Assembly: GCA_024229515.1 (NCBI GenBank)
Contig: JAAESI010000301.1
Span: 1 to 38,931 of the forward strand
From: Pseudomonadota bacterium
GTDB lineage: Bacteria; Myxococcota_A; UBA796; UBA9615
Direction of reading: 5' to 3'
Length of the DNA: 38,931 nt
In this document: piece after piece, positions 7,932-17,072 of the stretch
Layout: the number at the start of each line of letters is the position of its first letter
Position numbering within the stretch: position 1 is the first letter of the stretch
Program-made: the position numbers and the translations under genes
Notes under the pieces: generated by a model
The model's input: the letters and a program-made list of their open reading frames with translations, nothing else
The model's database searches: none
What the model was told of the DNA's origin: nothing

Positions 7932-10900
7932 ATGCGTACCCGATTCGGCCTGCTTCTGACCGCCCTCCTCCTCGTCCCCACGGCTGCTTCTGCCCAGGAC
8001 GCCCCCGTTGACGCCAAGACCGTGCTCGGCACGGAAGCGACCGCGCTCCACGGCGTGGCCTTCCGCCCGGGACTCAACGTCGTCTACGGCGCGGACGCCG
8101 CCGCCGGCACCGTCTACCGCTGGGACGCTCTGCTGGATGCCGCCGATCTCAGCAGCACCGCCAGCAGCTTCTCCTTCGGCGCCTCCGGCGACGTGCAGGG
8201 GCTCGCCTGGGACTCTGTCCGGCACCAGTTGTACGTGCTCCAGGGCGCCGACCTGGTCGTCTACGACGCCAGCGGCGTGGTGATGGAGCAGTTTCAGCCG
8301 TTCGACGGCGACGCCCTCTCGGACGTGACCGTCGACGCGAACGGATCCGTCTACGTGGCCGACACCACTGGCGCGGTGCGGGTGTTCGACCGAACCGACG
8401 CCGCTTCCGCCGGGCTCGAGCGCTTCAAGGTGCTCACCGCCGGCTCGATGCTGCACTTCCACGGGCTCGATCTGGACCCGCTGCTGGACCGCCTCTGGGG
8501 CACCGAGTCCGAAGGCACCCTGCTGCGCCGCTACGACGGCGCGATGCAGGCCCTGGACGGCGCCACGCTCTCGCCGGCCGTGAACATCGCTCCGGCGAAC
8601 GGCCGCACCGATCTGCAGGGGCTGGCCTTCGACGAGGTCTCGCGGCTGATGTACATCGCCACCCACGGGCAGTACATCCAGGTGTACGACGCCGAGGGCG
8701 TCTTCATCGAGGAGTTCTCCGTTCCCCTCTACACCCGCGGCGTCGCGGCCCACGACAACCTGATCTGGACGATGCAGGACGACCGCATCGTCACGCGCTG
8801 GGAGCGCACGGGGCTGGGCTCGTACAACAACCTCGGCACCTTCACGGTCACCAACCCGACCAGCGGCAGCGCGCCGACGATCGACTACGACCCCCACCGC
8901 GACCTGCTCTGGGCCAACTACTGGGCCGGGGAGGGCTGGGCCGTCTACGACGCCACCAGCGGCACCCTGCTGGACAGCTACTCCGCCATCGCCACCGGCG
9001 AAGGCGTCGGGCACAGCGCCGGGTTCGGCGCGGGCCTCGTGCTCGAGGGCACCGAGACCATGCCGACGGACCGGATGAAGTTCTTCAAGCCGACGTCGGG
9101 TTCGACGTGGACCGAGACCGCCGAGTGGGACCTCCCCGGGGCCTGGGCCGCGCCCTCGATCGCGTACGACGCCGACCGCGACTACGTGTGGGCCACGCAC
9201 TTCAACGGCGGCTCCCCCGACGACCTCTACGGCCTCGACCCCTCCAGCGGCGCGGTGATCCAGCAGAGCCCGGTCGACGCCGGCGCCTGGGGACACGGCC
9301 TGGACTACGCCGACGGCCAGCTCATCCTCGCCACGGAGACGCTGGCCGTGGACGGCGCGCGCATCTTCGACTTCGAGACCGACAGCGACGGCGACGGCTG
9401 GGCCGACTCCGCCGACAACTGCCCCAACGACGCCAACTTCGACCAGGCCAACTTCGACGGCGACTCCGAGGGCGACGTCTGCGACGCCGACGACGACAAC
9501 GATCTGGATCCGGACGTCACCGACTGCGCGGACTTCGACGACACGATCTTCACCGGCGCGACGGAGCTGTGCGACACCATCGACAGCGACTGCGACGGCT
9601 CCCTGGTGGATGAGTTCGACGACTTCGACGGCGACCTCGACCCCGACTGCACCGATCCCGACGACGACAACGACCTGGATCTGGACGACGACGACTGCGA
9701 CGACTTCGACGCCTCGATCTACACGGACGCCCCCGAGCTGTGCGACGCCATCGACAGCGACTGCGACGGCAGCCTGGTGGACGAGTTCGCCAACTTCGAC
9801 GGCGACGACGAGCCCGACTGCATCGACGACGACGACGACAACGACGGCTTCGACAGCAGCCTGGACTGCAACGACTTCGACGCCGCGATCTACCCCACCG
9901 CCCCCGAGCTCTGCGACGGCATCGACAGCGACTGCGACGGCTCCCTGGTGGACGAGTTCGACGACTTCGACGGCGACGACGAGCCCGACTGCACCGACAC
10001 CGACGACGACAACGACGGCCTGTCGGACGACGACGAGGCGACCGCCGGCTCGGACCCGCTGAACCCGGACAGCGACGGCGACGGCATCGGCGACGCCATC
10101 GAGGTCGGCGACCCCACCGACCCGACGGACACGGACGACGACGGCCTCGCTGATTTCGAGGACGACGACGACGACGGCGACGGTATCCTCACCTCCGATG
10201 AGGGCGTCTTCGACCCCGACGGCGACACGATCCCCAACTACCTCGATGAGGACAGCGACGGCGACGGCTTCGAGGACGGCTACGAGGGCGACGGCGACGC
10301 CGACAGCGACGGCACGCCCAACTACCTCGACACGGACGCCGACGGCGAGAACGACAGCGACGACATCGACGGCGACGGCGACGCGGACCTGGACGGCATC
10401 CCCGACTTCCTCGACATCGACGACACCGACGGCCCCGACGCGGATCCGGACGGCGACGGCCTCAGCAACGCCGAGGAGGCGGTGCTCGGCACGGACCCGC
10501 AGGACGCCGACAGCGACGGTGACGGGCTGGACGACGGCGCCGAGGTGGGCGCCGACCTCGCCAACCCGGTCGACAGCGACGGCGACACCACCATCGACGC
10601 CCTCGACCCGGACGACGACGGCGACGGCATCGGCACGCTCGACGAGAACACGGTCGACGCCGACCTGGACGGCGAGCCCGACGCGGACGCGGACGAGGAC
10701 GGCACCGACAACTACCTCGACGACGACAGCGACGACGACGGCCTCACCGACCTGGACGAGGGCGACGGCGACTTCGATGAGGACGGCATCCCCAACTACG
10801 TCGACACCGACGCGGACGGCGACGGCATCGACGACATCGACGAAGGCGACGTCGACACCGACGGCGACGGCGCCATCGACGCCTACGACCTCGACAGCGA

Positions 10901-11699
10901 CGGCGACGGCTTCACCGACGAGGAGGAGGGCGGCGGCGACCTGGACGGGGACGGCATCCCCAACTTCCAGGATCTGGACGTGGACGGCGACGGCATCGAC
11001 GACGCCATCGAAGGCGACGGCGACCTGGACAGCGACGGCATCCCCAACTGGCTCGATCCCGACGACGCGGACGGCCCCGACGCCGATCCCGACGGCGACG
11101 GCCTCAGCAACATCGAGGAGAGCGACTACGGCACCGATGCCTACGACGCCGACTCCGATGACGACGGCCTCGAGGACGGCGAGGAGGTCTTCGAGACGGA
11201 GACCGACCCGACCGATCCCGACAGCGACGGCGACGGCCTCGACGACGGCACCGAGGTGCTGGACGAGGGCACCGATCCGAACAACCCGGACACCGACGGA
11301 GACGGCCTCACGGACGGCGACGAGGTGGACGTGCACGAGACCAACCCGCTGTCTCCGGACACCGACGAGGACGGCATGGACGACGGCACGGAGGTCGAGG
11401 TGGGCGCGGATCCGCACGACCAGGACACCGACGGCGACGGCATCCTCGACGGCCCCGACGGTCTCGGCGATGACGACGAGGACGGCATCATCAACGTGCT
11501 CGACCCGACCGACGACAGCGGCACCACCAACGACGACGACGACGACATCGTCCTGGACGATGACGACATCGTGACCGGCGGAGCGGGCCCGGACTGCGGC
11601 TGCGCGGGCTCGTCGATCGCGGCCGAGGCGCCTGCTTCGGCGGGCTGGCTGGGGCTGACGCTGCTGGCTGGGCTGCTGGTCCGGCGCCGCCGCGACTGA
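7932..11699 (+). CDS. Secreted beta-propeller/thrombospondin-type repeat protein with MYXO-CTERM-like anchor
   Basis: Exported 1255-aa protein. The signal peptide (residues 1-22) ends AASA before QDAP. I chose ATG 7932 because an upstream frame start at 7875 would place 19 residues before this signal peptide. Residues 25-480 have repeated WD/YVTN-like propeller phrases (DVQGLAWD, DLQGLAFD). From about 483 come a canonical thrombospondin type 3 phrase (DNCPNDANFDQ), then three 57-residue MopE-like units each with ELCDxIDSDCDGSLVDEF. Dozens of DxDxDG calcium-binding-like repeats follow to about 1210. The C-terminus has CGC (near 1222), a hydrophobic stretch and RRRRD, the MYXO-CTERM pattern recognised by myxosortase-type proteases. 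It is probably a large acidic Ca-stabilised surface protein. The ligand is unknown. Confidence 0.85.
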   Translation: MRTRFGLLLTALLLVPTAASAQDAPVDAKTVLGTEATALHGVAFRPGLNVVYGADAAAGTVYRWDALLDAADLSSTASSFSFGASGDVQGLAWDSVRHQLYVLQGADLVVYDASGVVMEQFQPFDGDALSDVTVDANGSVYVADTTGAVRVFDRTDAASAGLERFKVLTAGSMLHFHGLDLDPLLDRLWGTESEGTLLRRYDGAMQALDGATLSPAVNIAPANGRTDLQGLAFDEVSRLMYIATHGQYIQVYDAEGVFIEEFSVPLYTRGVAAHDNLIWTMQDDRIVTRWERTGLGSYNNLGTFTVTNPTSGSAPTIDYDPHRDLLWANYWAGEGWAVYDATSGTLLDSYSAIATGEGVGHSAGFGAGLVLEGTETMPTDRMKFFKPTSGSTWTETAEWDLPGAWAAPSIAYDADRDYVWATHFNGGSPDDLYGLDPSSGAVIQQSPVDAGAWGHGLDYADGQLILATETLAVDGARIFDFETDSDGDGWADSADNCPNDANFDQANFDGDSEGDVCDADDDNDLDPDVTDCADFDDTIFTGATELCDTIDSDCDGSLVDEFDDFDGDLDPDCTDPDDDNDLDLDDDDCDDFDASIYTDAPELCDAIDSDCDGSLVDEFANFDGDDEPDCIDDDDDNDGFDSSLDCNDFDAAIYPTAPELCDGIDSDCDGSLVDEFDDFDGDDEPDCTDTDDDNDGLSDDDEATAGSDPLNPDSDGDGIGDAIEVGDPTDPTDTDDDGLADFEDDDDDGDGILTSDEGVFDPDGDTIPNYLDEDSDGDGFEDGYEGDGDADSDGTPNYLDTDADGENDSDDIDGDGDADLDGIPDFLDIDDTDGPDADPDGDGLSNAEEAVLGTDPQDADSDGDGLDDGAEVGADLANPVDSDGDTTIDALDPDDDGDGIGTLDENTVDADLDGEPDADADEDGTDNYLDDDSDDDGLTDLDEGDGDFDEDGIPNYVDTDADGDGIDDIDEGDVDTDGDGAIDAYDLDSDGDGFTDEEEGGGDLDGDGIPNFQDLDVDGDGIDDAIEGDGDLDSDGIPNWLDPDDADGPDADPDGDGLSNIEESDYGTDAYDADSDDDGLEDGEEVFETETDPTDPDSDGDGLDDGTEVLDEGTDPNNPDTDGDGLTDGDEVDVHETNPLSPDTDEDGMDDGTEVEVGADPHDQDTDGDGILDGPDGLGDDDEDGIINVLDPTDDSGTTNDDDDDIVLDDDDIVTGGAGPDCGCAGSSIAAEAPASAGWLGLTLLAGLLVRRRRD
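9564..10013 (+). repeat. Three 171-bp tandem units encoding MopE-like motifs
   Basis: Units begin at 9564, 9735 and 9906 (GAG of ELCD), giving a constant 171-bp period (57 codons). Each contains ELCD, IDSDCDGSLVDEF and an Asp-rich linker. The second and third are closest. This matches the putative metal-binding motif of MopE-type proteins and points to duplication within the gene. Confidence 0.75.
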
Positions 11700-11707
11700 G
11701 GGTTCCC

Positions 11708-11728
11708 GAGGCGCCGCAACATCGCCTC
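11708..11728 (+). terminator. Possible stem-loop after the repeat-protein gene
   Basis: GAGGCG (11708-11713) pairs with CGCCTC (11723-11728) across a 9-nt loop, starting 8 nt after the stop codon. No T-run follows, so this is only a candidate. The remaining intergenic DNA to 11835 shows no clear promoter motif. Confidence 0.3.
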
Positions 11729-11835
11729 AACCGGTTCTCAGGCGAAGATCCACCGCGCCCCCATCGTGACGCCACGGTGAGGGCGCAAGGTGCTGCCGTT
11801 CCGTTCCGCGTCATCACCCTCGCCCGGTCCGCGCT

Positions 11836-13779
11836 ATGCATCCTCGCCTCCGCCTCGCAGCGTTTCTGCTCGTGTTCCCCCTGCTCCTCGCCAACGAGGA
11901 GTGCGACCAGTCGGTCGAAGAGCCGCCCGTGGCGGACGACGACGACGGCGGGGAGTTCCCCGATCCCGGCGACGGCTCCGGCACCGAGCTGACCGAACTC
12001 GCGGGCGAGTGCGCCCCGGTCGACTTCCTGATGTGCGGTGTGCCCGTCAGCGGCGACACGGCCGACTGGAACGCCGGCGCCACGGACCTCATCGACGGCT
12101 ACCCGGTCGCGGTCGGCAATTACGACGGCCCCGAGATCGCCTACGCCTTCCGCCCCACGGCGACGGAGACGGTGACGTTCCGGTTCATCGATCCCAACCC
12201 CACCGAGCTCAACCACGACGTGTTCGTGCTGGAGGCCGGCGACGGCACCTGCCAGTCGGCCAACGCGGTCGCGCGCGGCTTCAACGACGTCAGCTTCGAG
12301 GTCGAGGCGGGCGCCACCTACTTCGTCGTCGTGGACGGCTTCGACGGCGCCGCGGGGGCGTTCGAGGGCGAGCTGGAGTGCACCGGCAGCACGGACGGCG
12401 GAGACATCGACCCGGTCGAGGGCGCCTCGGCGGAGGTCATCTTCAGCCCCCAGCCCTACGCCGACAGCCACCTCGCGCGGACGGCCGAGCTCATCGACGC
12501 GGCGGCGACGTCCATCGATGTGGCGATGTACAGCTTCCGGGACAACAACATCCAGGACGCCCTCGGGCGGGCGGTCGAGCGCGGCGTGAGCGTGCGGGCC
12601 ATCCTCGAGAGCGGCGGAGAGGACAAGAACGACCCCGAGGGGACGCGTTCGGGCCAGCTTGAGGAGCTCGGCATCGAGGTCCGCTACGTGAACAAGATCA
12701 TGCACCACAAGTTCGCCCTCATCGACGGGCCGCGGACCGACGTGGCGGCTGCCGCGGACGCGACGCTCATCACCGGCAGCGCCAACTGGAGCTACTCGGC
12801 GGGCACGCGGTACGACGAGAACACGGCGATTCTCCGGGGCGATGAGAAGACCATCCTGGCGTTCCAGCAGGAGTACGACCACCTGTGGGAGCACGGCCGG
12901 CTGATCGAGTGGCGGGACGAGATTCCGGCGGTCGAGACGGCCCCCATCGGGGACGACGTCATCGCGTCGGCGCCGGGCAGCGAGTCGGTGTTCACCTCCG
13001 CCAACATGACGACGTACACGAGCAGCCACGGACCGACGTTCCGCACCACCAGCGGCTCGGGGGAGGCGCGGGACGCGCTCGCCGACTTCATCTTGTCGGC
13101 CGAGGACTCCGTCTGGATCGCCAGCGGCCACCTGCGCAGCCGGCAGATCACGGACGCGCTCCTGGACGCGGTCGAGGCCAACCCGGGGCTCCAGGTGAAG
13201 GTCTACCTGGACGGTCAGGAGTACGTCAGCGACGGCTACTTCGAGGACGAGACGGAGTCGTACGAGGCCTGCGTGGCCGCGGCGACGACGACGACCCAGT
13301 CGAACAAGTGCGAGGACAAGGGGCTGCACTTCGGGTGGGCGCTGGCCGACGCCGACATCACGCTTCGCTACAAGTACTACTCGTACCGCTGGCACTACAG
13401 CTACGCGATTCAGATGCACCACAAGTACGTCATCGTGGATGGCGAGCGGGTGGCGTCGGGCTCGTACAACTTCAGCAACAACGCCGAGCACGACACGATG
13501 GAGAACCTCGTGTTCCTCGACGGTACGGTCTACCCGGAGCTGGTGGATGACTTCATCGCCAACTTCGACTCCATCTGGGCCACGGGCACGGGCCCGGAGC
13601 TGGACCAGCTGATGGCGCAGGTGACTTCGGGCGAGGACTTCCCCATCGTGTTCGACTCGATGGCGCTGACGCACGCGCAGGTGACGGGGCTGAAGGACGC
13701 CATCAAGGCGAACTGCCCGGACATCAACAGCGACGAGTACAAGTCGAGCCCGCAGTCGCACCACACCTGCGAGCTGTAG
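11836..13779 (+). CDS. Exported phospholipase D-family protein with PPC-like N-terminal domain
   Basis: 647 aa. The N-terminus is a signal-peptide-like hydrophobic stretch (residues 6-19) followed by NEEC and a short Asp run (34-37). Cys23 is not in a standard lipobox. Residues 59-183 form a four-Cys domain (EC, MCG, CQSAN, ECTG) with TYFVVVDGFDGAAGAF, resembling bacterial pre-peptidase C-terminal (PPC) jelly-roll domains. The catalytic part has two HKD motifs, HHKFALID (His290, Lys292, Asp297) with GSANWS after it, and HHKYVIVD (His528, Lys530, Asp535) with GSYNFS. Both halves of a PLD-family phosphodiesterase site are therefore present. The substrate could be phospholipid or nucleic acid. 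The N-terminal domain recurs in the C39-like protein at 32200-33429. Confidence 0.9.
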   Translation: MHPRLRLAAFLLVFPLLLANEECDQSVEEPPVADDDDGGEFPDPGDGSGTELTELAGECAPVDFLMCGVPVSGDTADWNAGATDLIDGYPVAVGNYDGPEIAYAFRPTATETVTFRFIDPNPTELNHDVFVLEAGDGTCQSANAVARGFNDVSFEVEAGATYFVVVDGFDGAAGAFEGELECTGSTDGGDIDPVEGASAEVIFSPQPYADSHLARTAELIDAAATSIDVAMYSFRDNNIQDALGRAVERGVSVRAILESGGEDKNDPEGTRSGQLEELGIEVRYVNKIMHHKFALIDGPRTDVAAAADATLITGSANWSYSAGTRYDENTAILRGDEKTILAFQQEYDHLWEHGRLIEWRDEIPAVETAPIGDDVIASAPGSESVFTSANMTTYTSSHGPTFRTTSGSGEARDALADFILSAEDSVWIASGHLRSRQITDALLDAVEANPGLQVKVYLDGQEYVSDGYFEDETESYEACVAAATTTTQSNKCEDKGLHFGWALADADITLRYKYYSYRWHYSYAIQMHHKYVIVDGERVASGSYNFSNNAEHDTMENLVFLDGTVYPELVDDFIANFDSIWATGTGPELDQLMAQVTSGEDFPIVFDSMALTHAQVTGLKDAIKANCPDINSDEYKSSPQSHHTCEL

Positions 13780-13789
13780 GCTCGGGCCC

Positions 13790-14626
13790 ATGGCCCACGG
13801 CGCTGCCGACCTCCACTTCCATTCGACGCGCAGCGACGGAGCCTTCGAGCCCGCGGAGCTGATGGCGATCGCGGCGGAGCGTGGGTTGGAGCTGGTGTCG
13901 CTGACCGACCACGACACCTTCGCGGGGGTCGGCGAAGCGAACGAGGCGGCGACGAAGCTGGGCGTGCGGCTGGTCCAGGGGATCGAGATCTCGACCCACT
14001 ACAAGGGCGCGGGCCTGCACCTGCTGGCCTACTGGGACGGCTTCGGCACGCAGTCGGCGGACTTCGACGCGTTCCTCGAGGCGCGGCTGGAGGGCCGGCG
14101 GGTGAGGCTGCAGCGGATGGCCGATGCGCTCGCCAAGCTCGGGGTCACGCTGGACGTCGACGAGGTGTTGCGCACGGCCAACGGAGCCGTCACGCGATCC
14201 CACATCGCCAAGCAGCTGGTCGCCCAGGGCGCCGCGCGCACGATCCAGGAGGTGTTCGACCGCTGGATCGGTTCGGCCGGCCCCGCGTACGTGGCGTCGG
14301 AGCAGCTGCCGGTGGAGCAGATGCTGGCCCGGGTGCGCAGCGAAGGCGGGCTTCCCGTGGTGGCTCACCCGGGGTCGCAGAAGCTCACCCACGAGGACCT
14401 CCGTACCCTGCGGGATGCCGGTCTCGGCGGCGTGGAGATCCACCACCCCAGCCACCCGCGATCGACCCGGCGGCGCTACCGCCGTTCGTGCCGAGAGCTC
14501 GGGCTGGTGCCTACCGGCGGGAGTGATTGGCACGGTCGCCACGGCTCGAGCCTGCTCGGGCGGGGCCACGGCCTCTCGCTGGAGGCGCGGCACGCGTTCG
14601 AAGAAGCCCTCGCGTCGGCGAGCTAG
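13790..14626 (+). CDS. PHP-domain phosphoesterase
   Basis: 278-aa cytoplasmic metal-dependent phosphoesterase. The PHP signatures are intact: DLHFHSTRSDG (7-17), LTDHDTF (38-44), GIEIS (64-68), VAHPG (about 190) and a C-terminal GGSDWHG. These His/Asp residues bind the metal cluster. The closest known type by pattern is the TrpH/YciV group (nucleoside 3',5'-bisphosphate phosphatase or RNase AM). The precise substrate cannot be settled by reading. It starts 10 bp after the phospholipase D-like gene, so co-transcription is likely, although no strong Shine-Dalgarno is visible. Confidence 0.88.
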   Translation: MAHGAADLHFHSTRSDGAFEPAELMAIAAERGLELVSLTDHDTFAGVGEANEAATKLGVRLVQGIEISTHYKGAGLHLLAYWDGFGTQSADFDAFLEARLEGRRVRLQRMADALAKLGVTLDVDEVLRTANGAVTRSHIAKQLVAQGAARTIQEVFDRWIGSAGPAYVASEQLPVEQMLARVRSEGGLPVVAHPGSQKLTHEDLRTLRDAGLGGVEIHHPSHPRSTRRRYRRSCRELGLVPTGGSDWHGRHGSSLLGRGHGLSLEARHAFEEALASAS

Positions 14627-14631
14627 CCTGG

Positions 14632-14802
14632 CCGAAGCGCCTGCCTATCCAGGCGCAACGCGGACCCTGGCGGCGAGGGTGCCCGAAGCGCCTGCCTACC
14701 CAGGCGTAACGGGGACCCTGGCGGCGAGGGCGGCCGAAGCGCGCGGCTACCCAGGCGTAACGGGGACCCTGGCGGCGAGGGCCTCCGAAGCGCCTGCCCT
14801 AG
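14632..14802. repeat. 51-bp tandem repeat (three full copies and a partial fourth)
   Basis: The phrase CCGAAGCG recurs at 14632, 14683, 14734 and 14785, an exact 51-bp period. Each full unit contains CGCCTG...CAGGCG (imperfect in the third unit) and CCAGG...CCTGG dyads plus GGCGGCGAGGG. It fills the gap between the convergent PHP and VWA genes and its end touches the VWA stop. On the plus strand one frame reads as a 17-residue repeat, but no start or Shine-Dalgarno supports translation. Confidence 0.9.
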
Positions 14803-17072
14803 TACGGATTCGACCGCGTCGTCGCCGGACTCCGAACGGTCGCCATGCCGGTGGCCTTGTCCATCAGCCGCATCGCCTGGTTCCGGTACCCGTTGGGGTC
14901 GTACTTCAGCGCGCTTCCGGCCAGGTCCGCGGGGTCGCTCAGCGTCCACCCGGGCACGTACCGTGAGCCGCGCAGGAGCATCCCCCAGCCCGCGATGGCG
15001 GCGCTGAAGCGGAAGTCGTCCGACGTGCGCGAGAGCCTCACGTCGCGGTCCGCCACTGTCCAACTGGACTCCGTCGAACGGCGTCCGTCGGGCTTCTTGT
15101 AGCGGACCTTCACGAACATCAGTTCGTCGCTGCCGCTGCTCACCCGGCTCGGCTCCTTGTCCTGCTGGTACCGCAGGTTGATGTCGTCGGGGATGCCGCC
15201 GCCCACCGGGATGACCTCGTACAGAGCGGTCACGCTGTGGCCCGCCCCGACCTCGCCGGCGTCCTTGGTGTCGTCCGTGAAGTCACGGTGCGCCAGCTTC
15301 CGGTTGGCGTAGCCGATCAGCCGGTAGCCCTCGACCGTCGCGGGGTTGAACTCGACCTGGATCTTCACGTCCTTGGCCACCGTCACCAGCGTGGAGCCGG
15401 CCTCTTCGACCAGCACCTTGTGGGCCTCCGCGGGGCTGTCGATGTAGGCGTAGTTGCCGTTCCCGTGGTCCGCGATGGACTCCATCTTGCTGTCCTTGAG
15501 GTTGCCCGTGCCGAAGCCCAGCACCGTGAGGAACACGCCCGACTCACGCTCCCGCTCGATGAGTTCGGTCAGCGCCGCGTCCGACGAGGTGCCGACGTTG
15601 AAGTCGCCGTCGGTCGCCAGGAGCACGCGGTTCACGCCCTGGGTTCGGAAGTTGCGTCGGGCCAGGTCGTAGGCCAGCTGGATGCCCGCGGCTCCCGCCG
15701 TCGAGCCGCCCGCGGACAGCCGGTCCAGCGCGCCGATGATCGTGGAGTGCTCGTTCCCCGGCGTCGGCGGCAGCACTACCCCCGCGGCTCCGGCGTAGAC
15801 CACGATCGAGACCCGGTCCTCCTCCCGCAGCTGCGGGACCATCATCGTCAGCCCCCGCTTCAGCAGCGGCAGCTTGTCCTGGCTGTTCATCGACCCCGAC
15901 ACGTCCAGCAGGAACACCAGGTTCCGCGGCGGGATGTCGTCCGCCGGGATGTCCGCGGCCTGCAGCCCCACGTGGACCAGCTTGTGCTCCGGCGCCCACG
16001 GCGCGGGACCGACCTCGGTGGTGACGCTGAACGGAACGTCCGCGTTCAACTTCGGTGCGGGGTACTCGTACGAGAAGTAGTTGAGCATCTCCTCGACCCG
16101 GACCGAGTCCATCGGCGGCAGCCGGCCGTCCTCGAGGAAGCGACGCACGTTGGCGTAGCTGGCGGTGTCCACGTCGATGGAGAAGGTCGACAGCGGGTCG
16201 TCGGCGACGCGGGTCCACTTCTGGTCGATGGTGTGCGCGTACGACTCGCTCTGCGGCTGCTCCGGGGGGGGCGGCGGCACCGACGGCGTGTTCGTCGTGT
16301 AGCCCAGCGACCGGAGGCCGTCCTGGTTGTGCGACGACCGCTGCTGCTCGGCCTGCCGCTGCCCGTCGCGGCCGTTGCGATCGAGGCCGCGGTTGTCAGC
16401 TCGTTCCCTCGGAGTGCCACCCCAGGGCTGGCCGCCGACCACCGTTCCGTCGACGCCCTCCCCGATGAAGACCTCGCCGGAGTAGACGACCGAGGGCGCC
16501 GGCGTTGGCTCGGGCGCATCCGTGTGGGGCCACCGAACCGCCTCGGGCTCGGGCCGAGGCTCGCGCGGCTCCGCGTCGAACGACGGGGTCGCGTCCGCGT
16601 ACAGGTGCCGCTGCTCCTCCAGCTCCTGCCGGATCTGGTCCCGGATGACCTCGCTGGGGTCCAGGTCGGCCACGGCGTCGCCGGCGTCGGGGGTCGCGGA
16701 CCGGGGGGTGGGGGGCTCCGGCATCGTGCGCGCCCGGGGGCTGCTGCTGCCCGAGTCGTACAGGTCGAACATCGTGTCCCCAGAGGCCGGTGCGTCAGCC
16801 GACGAGTACAGCGCCGCGGGGCTGTCGTAGTCGCCAGAGACCACGAACACGTACGTCCCGCCCATCAGCAGGATCGCCGCGGCGGCCGCAAACATCGCCC
16901 GCCTCGGACGTCGCCGCTTCGGCGCGAACGGCTCGCTGCGCAGCGGCGTCTCTGACTTCACGTGGGCGAACACGTCTTCGATGAGGGCCTCGGGCGGCTC
17001 TTCGATCGCCAGACCGGGCAGGAGCCGGTCGACCTCGCGGAGCTCTTCGATCAGGGTGCGGTCGTCGGTCAT
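14799..17072 (-). CDS. Membrane-anchored von Willebrand factor A protein with anti-sigma-like N-terminus
   Basis: 757 aa. A cytoplasmic N-terminus (1-58, acidic then RRRPRR) precedes one membrane helix (about 59-79), then a long Pro/Glu/Gln-rich exported linker (80-280). Residues about 285-385 match the conserved segment that precedes VWA in YfbK-type proteins. The VWA domain follows with MIDAS DVSGS (390-394), a Thr-containing GGSTAG and ATDGDFNVG. The C-terminal region (about 560-757) resembles the DUF3520 partner domain. The gene start overlaps the stop of the ECF sigma gene by 4 bp (ATGA). That overlap and the short N-terminus suggest it acts as that sigma factor's anti-sigma. This is an inference, because no zinc-binding HxxxCxxC motif is present. 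Confidence 0.88.
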   Translation of the reverse strand: MTDDRTLIEELREVDRLLPGLAIEEPPEALIEDVFAHVKSETPLRSEPFAPKRRRPRRAMFAAAAAILLMGGTYVFVVSGDYDSPAALYSSADAPASGDTMFDLYDSGSSSPRARTMPEPPTPRSATPDAGDAVADLDPSEVIRDQIRQELEEQRHLYADATPSFDAEPREPRPEPEAVRWPHTDAPEPTPAPSVVYSGEVFIGEGVDGTVVGGQPWGGTPRERADNRGLDRNGRDGQRQAEQQRSSHNQDGLRSLGYTTNTPSVPPPPPEQPQSESYAHTIDQKWTRVADDPLSTFSIDVDTASYANVRRFLEDGRLPPMDSVRVEEMLNYFSYEYPAPKLNADVPFSVTTEVGPAPWAPEHKLVHVGLQAADIPADDIPPRNLVFLLDVSGSMNSQDKLPLLKRGLTMMVPQLREEDRVSIVVYAGAAGVVLPPTPGNEHSTIIGALDRLSAGGSTAGAAGIQLAYDLARRNFRTQGVNRVLLATDGDFNVGTSSDAALTELIERERESGVFLTVLGFGTGNLKDSKMESIADHGNGNYAYIDSPAEAHKVLVEEAGSTLVTVAKDVKIQVEFNPATVEGYRLIGYANRKLAHRDFTDDTKDAGEVGAGHSVTALYEVIPVGGGIPDDINLRYQQDKEPSRVSSGSDELMFVKVRYKKPDGRRSTESSWTVADRDVRLSRTSDDFRFSAAIAGWGMLLRGSRYVPGWTLSDPADLAGSALKYDPNGYRNQAMRLMDKATGMATVRSPATTRSNPY

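Noticed and set aside
7902..11417. 1171-aa minus-strand ORF opposite the repeat protein
   Set aside because: Its Val/Ala-rich repeats are the reverse complement of GAC-rich Asp repeats. The plus strand has a signal peptide, MopE units and a C-terminal anchor.
14632..14802. CRISPR array for the 51-bp repeats
   Set aside because: The units are contiguous with no unique spacers, and no cas gene is nearby.
14124..14966. 280-aa plus-strand ORF with a 17-residue repeat
   Set aside because: It overlaps the PHP gene in another frame and then the VWA gene in antisense. The repeat translation follows from the 51-bp period being a multiple of three.
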